Notes: generated from the letters alone by a model not told the origin. Numbered from the stretch's first letter, positions 27,783 through 37,066 are shown. The stretch is 64,000 nucleotides of DNA from an uncultured Thioclava sp. (GCF_913064665.1 NZ_CAJYBT010000009.1:1-64000), one strand, 5' to 3'. A program made the numbers and translations.

Positions 27783-27820
27783 TAGTAAAATTTCCGTGCG
27801 CCTCTTCACATTTTCAAGAC

Positions 27821-29113
27821 TCAGAGCCCCAGTGTGTCGCGCAGGCGAAATAGCACCACAGCAGAGCGAACGGCGGGCTTGCGCAAGAAATGGAAAGGAA
27901 GCGGTCGCGCGGGCGTGACTGGGAAGTCGAGCGCCGCCTCGGGCACGCCTGCAGCCCAGTCGGCCAGCACCTTTCCCATCGCAGTTCCAAGCGCCAGTCC
28001 CCGCCCATTGAACCCCGTCGCCGACATCACCCCTTCACCCAGCCGTGACAGATGCGGCAGATGGCTGGCCGTCATCGCCACATACCCGCCCCAAGCATAT
28101 TCGAAGGGCACATTCCCCAGTTGCGGGAACATCTTGCGGCTGACTTGGCGCAGGTTCTCTTGCAGCTTGGCGGTGGTGGCGTTGCTATAGTCGCCACGCC
28201 CGCCCATTAGCAGTCGCCCTGCCCCATCCATCTTGTAATAGACCATCACCCGTCTGCTGTCCGAGGCCGCCTGCAGCCCCGGCAGGATGGTGCGGCGGAT
28301 ATCGTCGGGCAGAGGGGCTGTCGCCACCTGCACCGAGCGTACGGGCACCAGAGTTCGCTCCAGCGGAGGGCACAGCCCGTCTGTCTCGGCATTGGTACAG
28401 ATCAGCACACGCCGCGCCCGAACTGGGCCTGCGGCGGTCTGGACCAGCGTAAAGTCTCCATTTGTTTTCAATGAAGTAACACGAGTCTTTGCATGAATGC
28501 GCACACCCGCTGCCCGGGCCGCTCGCGCCAGACCAAGCGTGTAATTCAATGGGTGCGCATTGGCGCCGCGCGGATCCAGCAATCCGCCAATATAGATCTT
28601 GGTGCCGATCATCTGCGTCACGGCCTCTCGATCAAGCAGCTGCAGTGAGATGCCATGGCGCGCCCATTGCTCTGCGCGGCGCTCCAGCGCCCGCATCGAG
28701 GCCGCGTCATGAGCCGGCTGGATCCAGCCCGATTGCAGCGCGTCGCAGGAAATCTCGTGACGCGCAATCAGAGCCATGGCCAGATCCGGAGCGCTCCCCG
28801 ATAGATGGAGCATACGCTCCCCCATGGCTTGTCCGAAGCGTGCGATTAACGCGTCCGGATCGTATTTCAGCCCCGGATTGAACTGACCACCATTGCGCCC
28901 GGACGCCCCCCAGCCTGGAGTCTCGGCCTCAAGAACCATGGTGTCGATTCCGTGTTCCTTCAGGTGCAACGCGGCCGAAAGCCCTGTTACGCCGGCGCCG
29001 ATGATCACCACTTCGGCCTCGGCTGCGCTGTCCAAAGGTGCGCAATCGGGCACAGGTTGGGCCGTCGCCGCCCAAAGGGAGTTCGCAAGGACAGAGGGTT
29101 CGTTCGCGATCAT
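27821..29113 (-). CDS. FAD-dependent amine oxidoreductase (PuuB-like)
   Basis: A DAO-family flavoenzyme of 430 residues with the dinucleotide-binding motif GAGVTGLSAALHL near residue 38 and the GRNGGQFNPG segment seen in gamma-glutamylputrescine oxidases. It should oxidise a primary or secondary amine to an aldehyde with release of ammonia and hydrogen peroxide, feeding the aldehyde dehydrogenase of the cluster. No gamma-glutamylputrescine synthetase is seen in the window. I start it at ATG 29113, with AGGAG six bases upstream, not at the upstream ATG inside the operator region. Confidence 0.88.
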   Translation of the reverse strand: MIANEPSVLANSLWAATAQPVPDCAPLDSAAEAEVVIIGAGVTGLSAALHLKEHGIDTMVLEAETPGWGASGRNGGQFNPGLKYDPDALIARFGQAMGERMLHLSGSAPDLAMALIARHEISCDALQSGWIQPAHDAASMRALERRAEQWARHGISLQLLDREAVTQMIGTKIYIGGLLDPRGANAHPLNYTLGLARAARAAGVRIHAKTRVTSLKTNGDFTLVQTAAGPVRARRVLICTNAETDGLCPPLERTLVPVRSVQVATAPLPDDIRRTILPGLQAASDSRRVMVYYKMDGAGRLLMGGRGDYSNATTAKLQENLRQVSRKMFPQLGNVPFEYAWGGYVAMTASHLPHLSRLGEGVMSATGFNGRGLALGTAMGKVLADWAAGVPEAALDFPVTPARPLPFHFLRKPAVRSAVVLFRLRDTLGL

Positions 29114-29651
29114 GAAGGTCTCCTGCCGCTGCCCGTCGGATGTGTCAAAGACCAGACACACGACGGCATTCATGAAATTTAAACTCTAATAGTCTATTAT
29201 ATGAAATGACAACTATAAATTTCATTTATCGACAATATGTAACGGCAACCTACGTGTTTAGCCTCGCCTGCATATGAGGTCCGCTGTAGGTTGGGAGCGC
29301 TCATTACACTTGTTTCGCCCGAGCTACGGCTCTGGGTTCAACGCGTCCCACCACGATGCCAAGCACCCAGCTCAGTTGCGCGAGCCAAGCTTGCAATCGC
29401 TGTATTGCAGCTCTGACGGCGTGGTTGTGGCGCTCTCGTGACGCACGTGTCCAAGGATGCACCCTTCCCTTCCTGCAAAAGATCGCACGGTTTGACTTGA
29501 TCTATTCGTGCGGATTGGCGGCGAAAAGACGTCGGGCTGCGGGCGCGAATTTGCCGATTAGGGGGACACGTCTTCGACGGGGGCGTATGGCGATGACCGA
29601 CGTCGTCGTTGGAATGCGCCCGCCCGACCGGGCGAGCGCATAGGGCCACGA
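29114..29651. other. Intergenic region with promoter and unexplained tail
   Basis: The first 130 bases are AT-rich and carry the amine-oxidase promoter and operator. From about 29280 to 29600 I recognise nothing; short open frames there look random. An 11-bp hairpin with one mismatch (29614-29641, ATGCGC outer arms) follows the stop of the SDR gene but lacks a T-tract. Confidence 0.5.
29201..29225. promoter_or_regulatory. Inverted-repeat operator upstream of the amine oxidase gene
   Basis: ATGAAAT (29201-29207) and ATTTCAT (29219-29225) are separated by eleven bases, exactly as at 27755-27779. The spacers also share CAAC and AAA at equivalent positions. A further ATGAAAT half-site lies at 29172-29178. 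TATAAAT and TATTAT nearby could serve as -10 elements. Confidence 0.7.
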
Positions 29652-30437
29652 TCAGATGCTAGCGATATAGCCGCCATCGATACGGATCTGGCTCCCCGTG
29701 ATGTAGGAGGCACGTTCCGAAGCGAGGAAGGTGACCATATCGGCGTATTCCTCGGGGTCGCCATACCGCCCCATCGGGATCGCCGCGAGGCTTTGCGCGC
29801 GCACATCCTCGACGCTGCGGCCTTCGCGCTCGGCTTTCTTCTCGTCAAGGAAGGTAATGCGCTTGGTCGCAATGCGGCCTGGCATGACGATATTGCTGGT
29901 GACGCCGTCTTTGCCAACTTCTCCGGCGAGAGTCTTGGACCAGCCGACCAGACTGAGCCGTAGCGCGTTCGACAGACCGAGATTGGGGATCGGGGAGACA
30001 ACGCCCGACGAGGTCGAGGTGATGATCCGGCCCCAACCACGTTCACGCATTCCCGGCAATACGCGATCGGTGATCGCCATGACCGAAACCACCATCGAGT
30101 CGAAGAACTTGCGCCAGATGTCAGGGCTTTGGCCGTTCACGGTTCCGGGCGGCGGGCCACCGGTGATTGCGACCAGAATGTCCACCTGGCCAAGTTGGGC
30201 TTCGATCTTTGAGACATGCGCATCGATATCGTCGATCTTGCCAAGATCCCAGGCAAGAGACATCGCTTTGCCGCCCGCATCCGTGATTGCCTTGGCGGTT
30301 GCGTCTGCGGCGCCTTGATCAAGATCGACGACTGCCACAGTGGTGCCCTCGGCGGCAAGGCTGGTGGCGATGGCGCTACCCAATCCGCCACCGGCGCCCA
30401 ATACCAGTGCCACCTTTCCATTCAAACCAAGATCCAT
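29652..30437 (-). CDS. Short-chain dehydrogenase/reductase, atypical active site
   Basis: A 261-residue Rossmann-fold oxidoreductase with the cofactor motif GAGGGLGSA (14-22), an ITGG at the NAG position and Ser142-Ser144. The usual catalytic Tyr-x3-Lys is replaced by Ser156-x3-Arg160 (LSNALR), as in a divergent FabG-like SDR subgroup, so activity cannot be assumed. The ATG has AAGGAG seven bases upstream. It follows the LysR gene at the end of the organic-acid cluster, which suggests a role in the same pathway; the substrate is unknown. Confidence 0.85.
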   Translation of the reverse strand: MDLGLNGKVALVLGAGGGLGSAIATSLAAEGTTVAVVDLDQGAADATAKAITDAGGKAMSLAWDLGKIDDIDAHVSKIEAQLGQVDILVAITGGPPPGTVNGQSPDIWRKFFDSMVVSVMAITDRVLPGMRERGWGRIITSTSSGVVSPIPNLGLSNALRLSLVGWSKTLAGEVGKDGVTSNIVMPGRIATKRITFLDEKKAEREGRSVEDVRAQSLAAIPMGRYGDPEEYADMVTFLASERASYITGSQIRIDGGYIASI

Positions 30438-30483
30438 CTACATTCTCCTTTTCCAGATTTTGAAAATTTCGGCGTTTGGCGCA

Positions 30484-31413
30484 TCAGTGTTCGCCTTGGA
30501 TGATTTCGGCGAAGATCTTGTAGATCACGTCGCGAAACCATTTCTGACCTGGGTCACGGTCGCTGCGCGCATCCCAGCGCAGGTCGACCGAAAAGCCGAC
30601 CTCGCTCATCGGCAATTCCCGCGCAACAAGTGCCGCCAGCCGACTGTCGGCCTTCAGCCATTCGCTGGGAACGACGGCGATGAGGTCGGTCGTTTCGATG
30701 ATCTGCGGCAGATCGAACCACGAGGGCACGGTGATCACCTGACGCCGCTGCAACCCGCGCCGCGCAAGTGCATCGTCGATCAGCGTCGTGCCGATCGCTG
30801 CTGGCGAGATCCGCGCATGGCGCAGACTGGCATAGCGTTCGACAGTCAAATCCTCGCGCGCAGCGGGATGCTCTTGCCGCATCACCACTAGAAAACGGTC
30901 GTCCAGCAGTCGCCGCGTCCGCACCGCGGCTGACAGGCTCGCCTCGGGGGCGAACATGATCTGAACATCCGTCTGCTTGCGTCCCGCCTCGGTGCCCGTG
31001 CCGAAGGGGATCACGTTTACCGAGACCCCCGGCGCGTCCGCCTCCAGTCGCTGGGCCAGTGGTGCCAGAACCATCCCGGAAACGTAATCAGCGATCTGCA
31101 TGGTAAAGACCCGATCGCTCATGGACGGGTCGAAACGCTGCTGCATGTCGATCGCGGTCGAGATGTGATGAAGTCCTTCGCCGATCTCCAGCCCGACTTC
31201 CAGAGCGCGTTCGGTCGGCTCTAACCCGTTCGGGGTGCGCCGGAACAGTTCGTCGTTAAACATGACCCGCAACCGGGCCAGCGCGTGACTAACAGCCGAG
31301 GGCGACAGCCCCACTGCATCGGCCGCGCCAGCGACCGATCCTTGCGACAGGATCGCCTGAAAGATCACCAGAAGATTTAGGTCGAAGCGGCGTAAATTGG
31401 TCTGATCGGGCAT
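30484..31413 (-). CDS. LysR-family transcriptional regulator
   Basis: A 309-residue regulator with an N-terminal winged helix (about residues 8-67, helix-turn-helix around GSVAGAADAVGLSPSAVSHA) and a C-terminal PBP2-type effector domain. It lies between the first TRAP operon and the SDR gene on the same strand, so it may be co-transcribed with its targets rather than divergent. The ATG has GAGGA six bases upstream. The effector is presumably the organic acid imported or processed here. Confidence 0.9.
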   Translation of the reverse strand: MPDQTNLRRFDLNLLVIFQAILSQGSVAGAADAVGLSPSAVSHALARLRVMFNDELFRRTPNGLEPTERALEVGLEIGEGLHHISTAIDMQQRFDPSMSDRVFTMQIADYVSGMVLAPLAQRLEADAPGVSVNVIPFGTGTEAGRKQTDVQIMFAPEASLSAAVRTRRLLDDRFLVVMRQEHPAAREDLTVERYASLRHARISPAAIGTTLIDDALARRGLQRRQVITVPSWFDLPQIIETTDLIAVVPSEWLKADSRLAALVARELPMSEVGFSVDLRWDARSDRDPGQKWFRDVIYKIFAEIIQGEH

Positions 31414-31433
31414 GGTCTATCCTCGGCTATATG

Positions 31434-32735
31434 TCACGATCCAAGCATGGCGTCCGGCAGCCACGTGGCAAGCCCCGGAAACAGCACGAGCAGCAAGATC
31501 GCGACGAGCATCAGTAGAAAGAACGGAAACGCCGCGCGGGCGATGCGCAGAATATTCGCGCCGGTCATCCCCTGAATAACGAACAGGTTGAACCCGACGG
31601 GCGGGGTGATCTGGCTCATCTCCACGGTAACCACCAGATAGATTCCGAACCACAAGGGGTCGATGCCCGCGGCCTGAACCATCGGCAAGATGATCGCCGT
31701 GGTCAGGATCACGATGGAGACACCATCCAGAAGGCAGCCAAGAAAAATGAAGACCAGCGTCAGGGCTGCAATCAGTGCGGAGGCGCTCAGACCCATCTCG
31801 CCGATCCAAGAGGCAAGATTGGCGGGCAGGCCAATGAACCCCATCGCGGCGGTCAGGAAACTCGCCGCGGCGACGATCAGGCCGATCATGCAGTTGGTGC
31901 GGACAGCGCCGTACAGGCCGTCGCGGAACGTTTTCCAGGTAAGGTCGCCGGACAGGCCAACCACGATAAGCGACAAGAGGATCCCGATTGCAGCCGCGTC
32001 CGTCGGGCTTGCCAGTCCGGCATAGATCGACCCGATGACGCCGACGATCAGCGCCACGACCGGGATCAAGCGACGCGACAAGCGCAGTTTTTGGGCGAAA
32101 GGGATCGCGGGCTCGGGCGCAGGAACAAGCCCGGGCGAAAGCGTCGCGCGGATCATCACATATCCCATGAACAGTCCGATCAGCATCAGCCCCGGCACCA
32201 CGCCGGCGATGAACAACCGCGCGATCGACTGTTCGGCGGAGACGCCATAGACGATAAGGATGATCGAAGGCGGGATCAGTAGGCCCAGCGTTGCCGAGCC
32301 TGCCAAGGTGCCAAAGATCAGCGACTCGTCATAGCCGCGGCGTTTGAGTTCTGGCACCGACATCCGGCCGACCGTGGCGCAGGTGGCCGCCGATGAACCA
32401 GAGACCGCCGCAAAGACACCGCAGCCGATGACGTTCACATGAACCAGCCCGCCGGGCAGTCGCCGCAGCCATGGGGCCAATCCGTCAAACAGGTAGGCCG
32501 ACAGACGTGACCGGGTCAGGATTTCTCCCATCCAGATGAAAAGTGGAAGCGCGGTCAGGGGATAAGAGGCGGTCGAGCTCCAGCCCGCGCTCGCCATCAA
32601 CTGACCCATCGGGACATGCGTGAACAAGGTTACCGACAGCGCGGCCACCGCCAACAGCGCCAGCGAGACCCACAAGCCCATGGCAAGCAGTCCGACCAGC
32701 GCGCCAAGCGTGACGATCGCAACAATTGCATCCAT
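31434..32735 (-). CDS. dctM: TRAP transporter large permease (DctM), system 1
   Basis: The large membrane subunit of a tripartite ATP-independent periplasmic transporter, 433 residues with about twelve helices. It contains SGSSAATCATVG and LIPPSIILIVYG segments typical of DctM. The frame runs on far upstream, but only as an out-of-frame reading of dctQ; the true start is ATG 32735 with GGAGG nine bases upstream, two bases from the dctQ stop. It works with the DctQ and DctP proteins encoded directly upstream to import an organic acid with Na+. Confidence 0.92.
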   Translation of the reverse strand: MDAIVAIVTLGALVGLLAMGLWVSLALLAVAALSVTLFTHVPMGQLMASAGWSSTASYPLTALPLFIWMGEILTRSRLSAYLFDGLAPWLRRLPGGLVHVNVIGCGVFAAVSGSSAATCATVGRMSVPELKRRGYDESLIFGTLAGSATLGLLIPPSIILIVYGVSAEQSIARLFIAGVVPGLMLIGLFMGYVMIRATLSPGLVPAPEPAIPFAQKLRLSRRLIPVVALIVGVIGSIYAGLASPTDAAAIGILLSLIVVGLSGDLTWKTFRDGLYGAVRTNCMIGLIVAAASFLTAAMGFIGLPANLASWIGEMGLSASALIAALTLVFIFLGCLLDGVSIVILTTAIILPMVQAAGIDPLWFGIYLVVTVEMSQITPPVGFNLFVIQGMTGANILRIARAAFPFFLLMLVAILLLVLFPGLATWLPDAMLGS

Positions 32736-32737
32736 CG

Positions 32738-33283
32738 TTATTCGCCTCCAAAGCCTTCGGTTTCGCCCCATGGCGGGGGGGCATCGCGCAGAAAAGCCAG
32801 CGCCAGATCGGCCAGCGCGACGGTCATGATCGCAAGGCCCAAAACCATCGGCACCTGAGGGATCCACATCGGAATGGAAACCGCTCCCAAAGACCGATCT
32901 CCGAATTGCCAACTTTGCAGCGCCATTTCGCCCGCGCAGATCGTGAAATAGCCCACCAGGATGCAGGCCAATGCGCTTGTCGCGATTTGCATCGCCCGTG
33001 CCGCAGACGTGGGCAACGCCCCCAACAGCAAGGTGACCCGGACATGCGCGCCCGCCCGCAATGCGCCAGCGGTGCCAAGAAAGATCGAGCCCGCGAGAAG
33101 GAAGCCGCAAAATTCCGCATAGGCCGGCACCGAGAGCCCGGGCGCGGGTTCGCCGAAGGCTTGTGCGCCTCTGTCGAGCAGACCGAAGCCGACCTGCAGC
33201 AACATGATCGTCAAAATCGCCACCACTTGCAGCGCCGCCAGAAATTCGGCCAGCCGGTAGATTGGGTCGAGAAAGCGTCGCAT
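32738..33283 (-). CDS. dctQ: TRAP transporter small permease (DctQ), system 1
   Basis: The small membrane subunit, 181 residues with four hydrophobic segments, which links DctM and DctP. I start it at ATG 33283 with GGGAGG six bases upstream. It has the usual low sequence conservation of DctQ; the assignment rests on topology and on the conserved P-Q-M gene order. Confidence 0.88.
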   Translation of the reverse strand: MRRFLDPIYRLAEFLAALQVVAILTIMLLQVGFGLLDRGAQAFGEPAPGLSVPAYAEFCGFLLAGSIFLGTAGALRAGAHVRVTLLLGALPTSAARAMQIATSALACILVGYFTICAGEMALQSWQFGDRSLGAVSIPMWIPQVPMVLGLAIMTVALADLALAFLRDAPPPWGETEGFGGE

Positions 33284-33340
33284 CGAAAACCTCCCGTTAC
33301 TGGTCCGGGGCATGGACAGGCCATGCCCCGGACCTTCGGT

Positions 33341-34321
33341 TTACTTGCCCATCGCCTTGAGGATGTCTTCGCCCTCGGGACCTGCGCGTTTGCGCCACTC
33401 GGTCAACATCTCGGCGCCGACCTTCTGCAGACCTGCGACCAGTTCGGGCGAGGCATCCTCCACCGTCATCTGGTGCTCGGCGAGCGTCTTGGCCGCGTCG
33501 GCATTGTTTTGTTCGGACAGTTGCCAGCCGCGTTGCTCGGCCGTTGCTGCAGCTTCCATCAGGGCGTCCTGTTCCTCCTTGGACAGGGCGTCAAACATGC
33601 GGGCGTTGACCACCACGATGTTCTTGCCAAGGAAGGAATTGACCTTGGTGTAGCGCTTGACGAAATCCCATGCCGAAATGGATACCCCGGTCGAGGCCGA
33701 AGTGATCAGCGCATCGACCCGGCCCGTCGCGAATGCCTGCGGGATATCGGGCACTTCGACCTGTGTGGGCACCGCGCCGGTCAACTGGGCGAGCCGGTCG
33801 GTCGTGGCATTATAGGTTCGCAGCTTGAGCCCGCGCAGATCCTCGACCGACTCGAGCGGCTTATTCGAGTAGAGGCCGTTGGTCGGCCACGGCACGGCGA
33901 AGAGAACCTTGAGGTTTTGTTGCGCCAACTTTTTCTCGATGACCGGGCGCGAGGCATCCCACATCTTTTTCGCTTCGCCATAGCCATCGACAGCGAATGG
34001 CAACAGGTCCAGTTCGTAGATTGGGCTTTCATTGGCAAGCCGGCCCAAAAGAAACTCACCCATCGGAACGGTGCCGTTGCGCACCGCATTCTTGATTTCA
34101 GGATGGGGGATCAGCGAATTGCCAGTGTGGACCGAGATCGTCAACTTTCCATTGGTGGCCTGTTCCACATCCTTGGCGAACTGCAAAATGTTCTGTTCAT
34201 GGAAGTTCGCTTCGGGATAAGGCGTCGCCATATCCCAGTTCTGGGCCGTGGCGGGGGTGGCAAGCATCCACGCACTTGCGGCCGCGGCCGCAAGGACCAT
34301 CCGGATCGGTTCGAGTTTCAT
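33341..34321 (-). CDS. dctP: TRAP transporter solute-binding protein (DctP), system 1
   Basis: A periplasmic DctP-family binding protein, 326 residues with a signal peptide cleaved after ATA at about residue 26. The GLKLRTYNATTDRLAQ segment contains the conserved Arg that pairs with the ligand carboxylate. The ATG has GGAGG six bases upstream. It directly follows the racemase/isomerase gene with only eleven bases between, so this TRAP system and that enzyme are probably one operon with a shared substrate. Confidence 0.92.
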   Translation of the reverse strand: MKLEPIRMVLAAAAASAWMLATPATAQNWDMATPYPEANFHEQNILQFAKDVEQATNGKLTISVHTGNSLIPHPEIKNAVRNGTVPMGEFLLGRLANESPIYELDLLPFAVDGYGEAKKMWDASRPVIEKKLAQQNLKVLFAVPWPTNGLYSNKPLESVEDLRGLKLRTYNATTDRLAQLTGAVPTQVEVPDIPQAFATGRVDALITSASTGVSISAWDFVKRYTKVNSFLGKNIVVVNARMFDALSKEEQDALMEAAATAEQRGWQLSEQNNADAAKTLAEHQMTVEDASPELVAGLQKVGAEMLTEWRKRAGPEGEDILKAMGK

Positions 34322-34332
34322 AGTTTTCCTCC

Positions 34333-35070
34333 CTACTGGTTAGACCCGTCCTCCACGGGCATTTTCATCAATCTGCCAAAGCCGGAGCGATCCGGCGCGA
34401 CGCCGGTGCGGCGCATGGCCAGCCATGCAAGGGCCTGGTTGCTGGTAAGAACCGGCCGTTGCAAAGCTTCTTCGAGCGGCGCGATGATGCGATGGCTGCG
34501 AATGGCGGTGCAGCTGAGAACATAGGCCTCGGCCCGGTCATCTTGCGCGGCAAGGCACATGTCCTGCCAACGCGCTTCGGGCTCCTGCGCCATGTCCCAG
34601 TTGCTGTTGATACCTGCGCCATGGGCGCCCAAAACCTTGACGCCGTGCCATTCGAAGAACGCTGTCTCGCGGGCCACTACGGCGTCGATATATGGGGTGA
34701 CCAGAACGATCTTCCGGGCGTTCAGCGCGCGCAGCCCCTCGATCAGCGCGGTGCCCGTGGTGATCGCGGGGTAGCCTGTTTCGCGTTCGATCCGTTCGGC
34801 GATTTCCGTGTCGGATCCGGGGCGGCGGGTCGAAACGGCCGTGCAGTTGAACGCGATCAGGTCCGGGCGCGTATCGGCCACAAGCGAAGCGGCTTGCGAC
34901 AGGTCGGTCAGCATCCCGTCGAGATCGGCATCGCTGCTACCGGTAAGACGCAGCCGGGTCACGTGCAGCTCAGCAGTGGCAGGCACCATATCGCGGATCT
35001 GGCTTTCGGCCAAAATGTTACCCGAAGGCAGGATCATCCCGATCCGCACAGGGCTTTCGTTGCAGCTCAT
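34333..35070 (-). CDS. Maleate isomerase / Asp-Glu racemase family enzyme
   Basis: A 245-residue member of the maleate cis-trans isomerase/arylmalonate decarboxylase branch of the Asp/Glu racemase superfamily. Both active-site cysteines are present: Cys76 in FNCTAVS and Cys187 in LSCTAIRSH. The N-terminal PSGNILAES resembles the P-x-N-x3-E segment of maleate isomerases. It probably isomerises or decarboxylates a small dicarboxylate brought in by the TRAP systems, but the exact substrate is unknown. I chose ATG 35070 with GGGAGG four to five bases upstream. Confidence 0.85.
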   Translation of the reverse strand: MSCNESPVRIGMILPSGNILAESQIRDMVPATAELHVTRLRLTGSSDADLDGMLTDLSQAASLVADTRPDLIAFNCTAVSTRRPGSDTEIAERIERETGYPAITTGTALIEGLRALNARKIVLVTPYIDAVVARETAFFEWHGVKVLGAHGAGINSNWDMAQEPEARWQDMCLAAQDDRAEAYVLSCTAIRSHRIIAPLEEALQRPVLTSNQALAWLAMRRTGVAPDRSGFGRLMKMPVEDGSNQ

Positions 35071-35129
35071 CGTGCCTCCCATTCCCGCGCATTGCGAGAA
35101 ACCTTGACCTAGCCTAGGGGGAGGGCATG

Positions 35130-35175
35130 CTGCACCAAAGCGAATAACATACAGTCATAACTGCATATGGTGCAG
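35130..35175. promoter_or_regulatory. Possible operator between dctM2 and the isomerase gene
   Basis: CTGCACCA (35130-35137) is the exact complement of TGGTGCAG (35168-35175). CTGCA and TGCAG are also paired across five bases at 35161-35175. Related ATGCA and GCATATG elements occur in the divergent promoter region at 38230-38360. The LysR protein is a candidate binder; the motif relation is weak. Confidence 0.35.
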
Positions 35176-35192
35176 GTGCCTGGGTAAGGCGC

Positions 35193-36473
35193 TCAGTGCA
35201 GAATGGATTGCAGGAACAAGGTCACCGGTGGCACGAAGGCCGTTGCCAAAAGCACCAACGCCATGACCCCGAGCATCGGCAACATCGCCCGAGAAATCGC
35301 CCCGATGGGCTGTTTGCTGATCGCCGCACCGACGAACAAAGCATAGCCGAATGGCGGCGTCGCCATACCGATGGTGAAGTTGATCGTCACCATCGCACCG
35401 AACTGAATCGGGTCGATCCCCAGCTGATTGCCAATCGGGATGAGCAGGCTTGACAGGATGATCATCGCCGCAAGGTTGTCCATCAGGCAGCCTATGACCA
35501 GCAGGACCAGATTGAGCATCAGGATGTAGATCACCGGGTGATTCGCAAATTGCGACAGCGCACCGGTCAATTTGGCGGGCAGCTGTTCGAATGCGATCAG
35601 CCAGCCAAAGCCGTTGGCCGCCGCGATGATGAACATCACCATCGTCATCGTGCGTACAGACACGCGGCTGACGGTGATGATCGAAGTCAGGGTCAATTCA
35701 CGATAGGCAAACCGCCCGACAAACAAGGCGAAAACTACGGCGACGACGGCGGCTTCGGTCGGGGTGACAATCCCGCCATAGATCCCGCCCAGAACGAAGA
35801 CAGGGCCAAGCAGTGCCCATTTGCCTTCGTTGATCGCCGCGCGCCGTTCCCGCCAGCTGGCGCGGGCTTGCACGGGGATGGCGTTGCGCCGTGCATGGAA
35901 CCAGCTGATCACCATCAACCCGGCCGCCAGTAGCACCCCCGGCACCACACCAGCCATGAAAAGGCGGCTGATCGATTGTTCGGACATCACTCCCCAAATA
36001 ACCAGAGGGATCGACGGGGGAATGAGCGGACCGATGATCCCGCCTGATACCGCGAGCGCCGCTGCAAACGCCCGCGAATAGCCGCGCTTTTCCATTTCGG
36101 GAATCATGATCGTACCGATCGCGGCGGTCGTCGCCGGAGCAGATCCTGAAATGGCGGCGAAGAAGGCGGCCGCCAGCACCATCACCATGCCCAGCCCGCC
36201 GGTCCGGTGACGCACCAGCACATCAGCGACATTGACGAGCCTGCGCGAAATACCGCCCTTGGTCATCAGGTCGCCGGCAAGGACAAAGAAGGGAATCGCA
36301 AGCAGGCTGAAGGATTGCGTCGATGCAATGAAGCGCTGCGCCAGCACGACAATGTCGATATGCGCCAAATAAAGCGCGAGCGCACTGGACAACCCGAGTG
36401 CAAGGGCAAGGGGGACGCGCGCGACCACCAACGCAAGCGTCCCGAAGACAAGGGCATAGCCGATACCGCTCAT
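35193..36473 (-). CDS. dctM: TRAP transporter large permease (DctM), system 2
   Basis: A second DctM, 426 residues with about twelve helices, containing AISGSAPATTAAIG and LIPPSIPLVIWG. It is clearly homologous to, but distinct from, the system 1 protein, so the two TRAP systems are diverged paralogues and not a recent copy. It is the last gene of the dctP2-Q2-M2 block; a 120-base gap follows before the isomerase gene. Confidence 0.92.
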   Translation of the reverse strand: MSGIGYALVFGTLALVVARVPLALALGLSSALALYLAHIDIVVLAQRFIASTQSFSLLAIPFFVLAGDLMTKGGISRRLVNVADVLVRHRTGGLGMVMVLAAAFFAAISGSAPATTAAIGTIMIPEMEKRGYSRAFAAALAVSGGIIGPLIPPSIPLVIWGVMSEQSISRLFMAGVVPGVLLAAGLMVISWFHARRNAIPVQARASWRERRAAINEGKWALLGPVFVLGGIYGGIVTPTEAAVVAVVFALFVGRFAYRELTLTSIITVSRVSVRTMTMVMFIIAAANGFGWLIAFEQLPAKLTGALSQFANHPVIYILMLNLVLLVIGCLMDNLAAMIILSSLLIPIGNQLGIDPIQFGAMVTINFTIGMATPPFGYALFVGAAISKQPIGAISRAMLPMLGVMALVLLATAFVPPVTLFLQSILH

Positions 36474-36502
36474 TCGATCGTCCTTTTCGCGCGTTCTCTA
36501 AA

Positions 36503-37066
36503 TCAGTTCCGGGCTTCGCTGCCGGAAGGCGGCGAGGGGTCAGAAGGCTCTTCCCAGGGATCGGCGCCGGTTCCGTGAGCCGTGTCGTCACGCGCGAGAG
36601 GCGAGACCAGCGCCGCAATCGCATGCAGCGCGATCAACGCACCGGCGACCGGGGCCGACAGATACAGAATGTCGATGGGAGCTTGCAGTGCTGCTGTGCG
36701 TTGTCCCTGAGTACGCAACACATAGAACCAGCCTGACCAAAAAAGGATTCCCCCGAAGGTCAGAACCAGAACCTGCACGATCCGATCGGAAACGGCGCGG
36801 ATACGTTCGAACCGCTCGGGAAGCAAATCGACTGCCACCTGCGATCCTTCCCGTAGCCCGACCGACCCGTAAAGCAGAACCACCCAGCAAAACAGGATGA
36901 TGGCCATCTCTTCGGTCCAGCTTGGGGGGGCGCCTAACAGGTACCTCATGGCGACCTGCAAGCTCAGCAACCCCAACATCACGAAGATCAGCAGCACGCA
37001 AATGCCCGATGTTACCTTTGCGATCCAATCGCTCAGCCATCTGATGGCAGCTGTGATGCGGTTCAT
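36503..37066 (-). CDS. dctQ: TRAP transporter small permease (DctQ), system 2
   Basis: A 187-residue DctQ with four hydrophobic segments and the conserved RYLLGAPPSWTEEMA segment after the first helix pair. The acidic, Pro-rich C-terminal tail (about 165-187) is unusual for a DctQ. I start it at ATG 37066; its ribosome site GGGGAGGAG is fully complementary to eight bases of the sRNA loops near 13 kb. Confidence 0.9.
   Translation of the reverse strand: MNRITAAIRWLSDWIAKVTSGICVLLIFVMLGLLSLQVAMRYLLGAPPSWTEEMAIILFCWVVLLYGSVGLREGSQVAVDLLPERFERIRAVSDRIVQVLVLTFGGILFWSGWFYVLRTQGQRTAALQAPIDILYLSAPVAGALIALHAIAALVSPLARDDTAHGTGADPWEEPSDPSPPSGSEARN

Noticed and set aside
32736..33110. N-terminal extension of DctM system 1
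   Set aside because: These codons are an out-of-frame reading of dctQ; the ATG at 32735 has a good ribosome site and the normal DctM start.
32726..34525. Long plus-strand open frame opposite dctQ1, dctP1 and the isomerase gene
   Set aside because: Composition and total overlap with three well-supported genes mark it as an antisense shadow.
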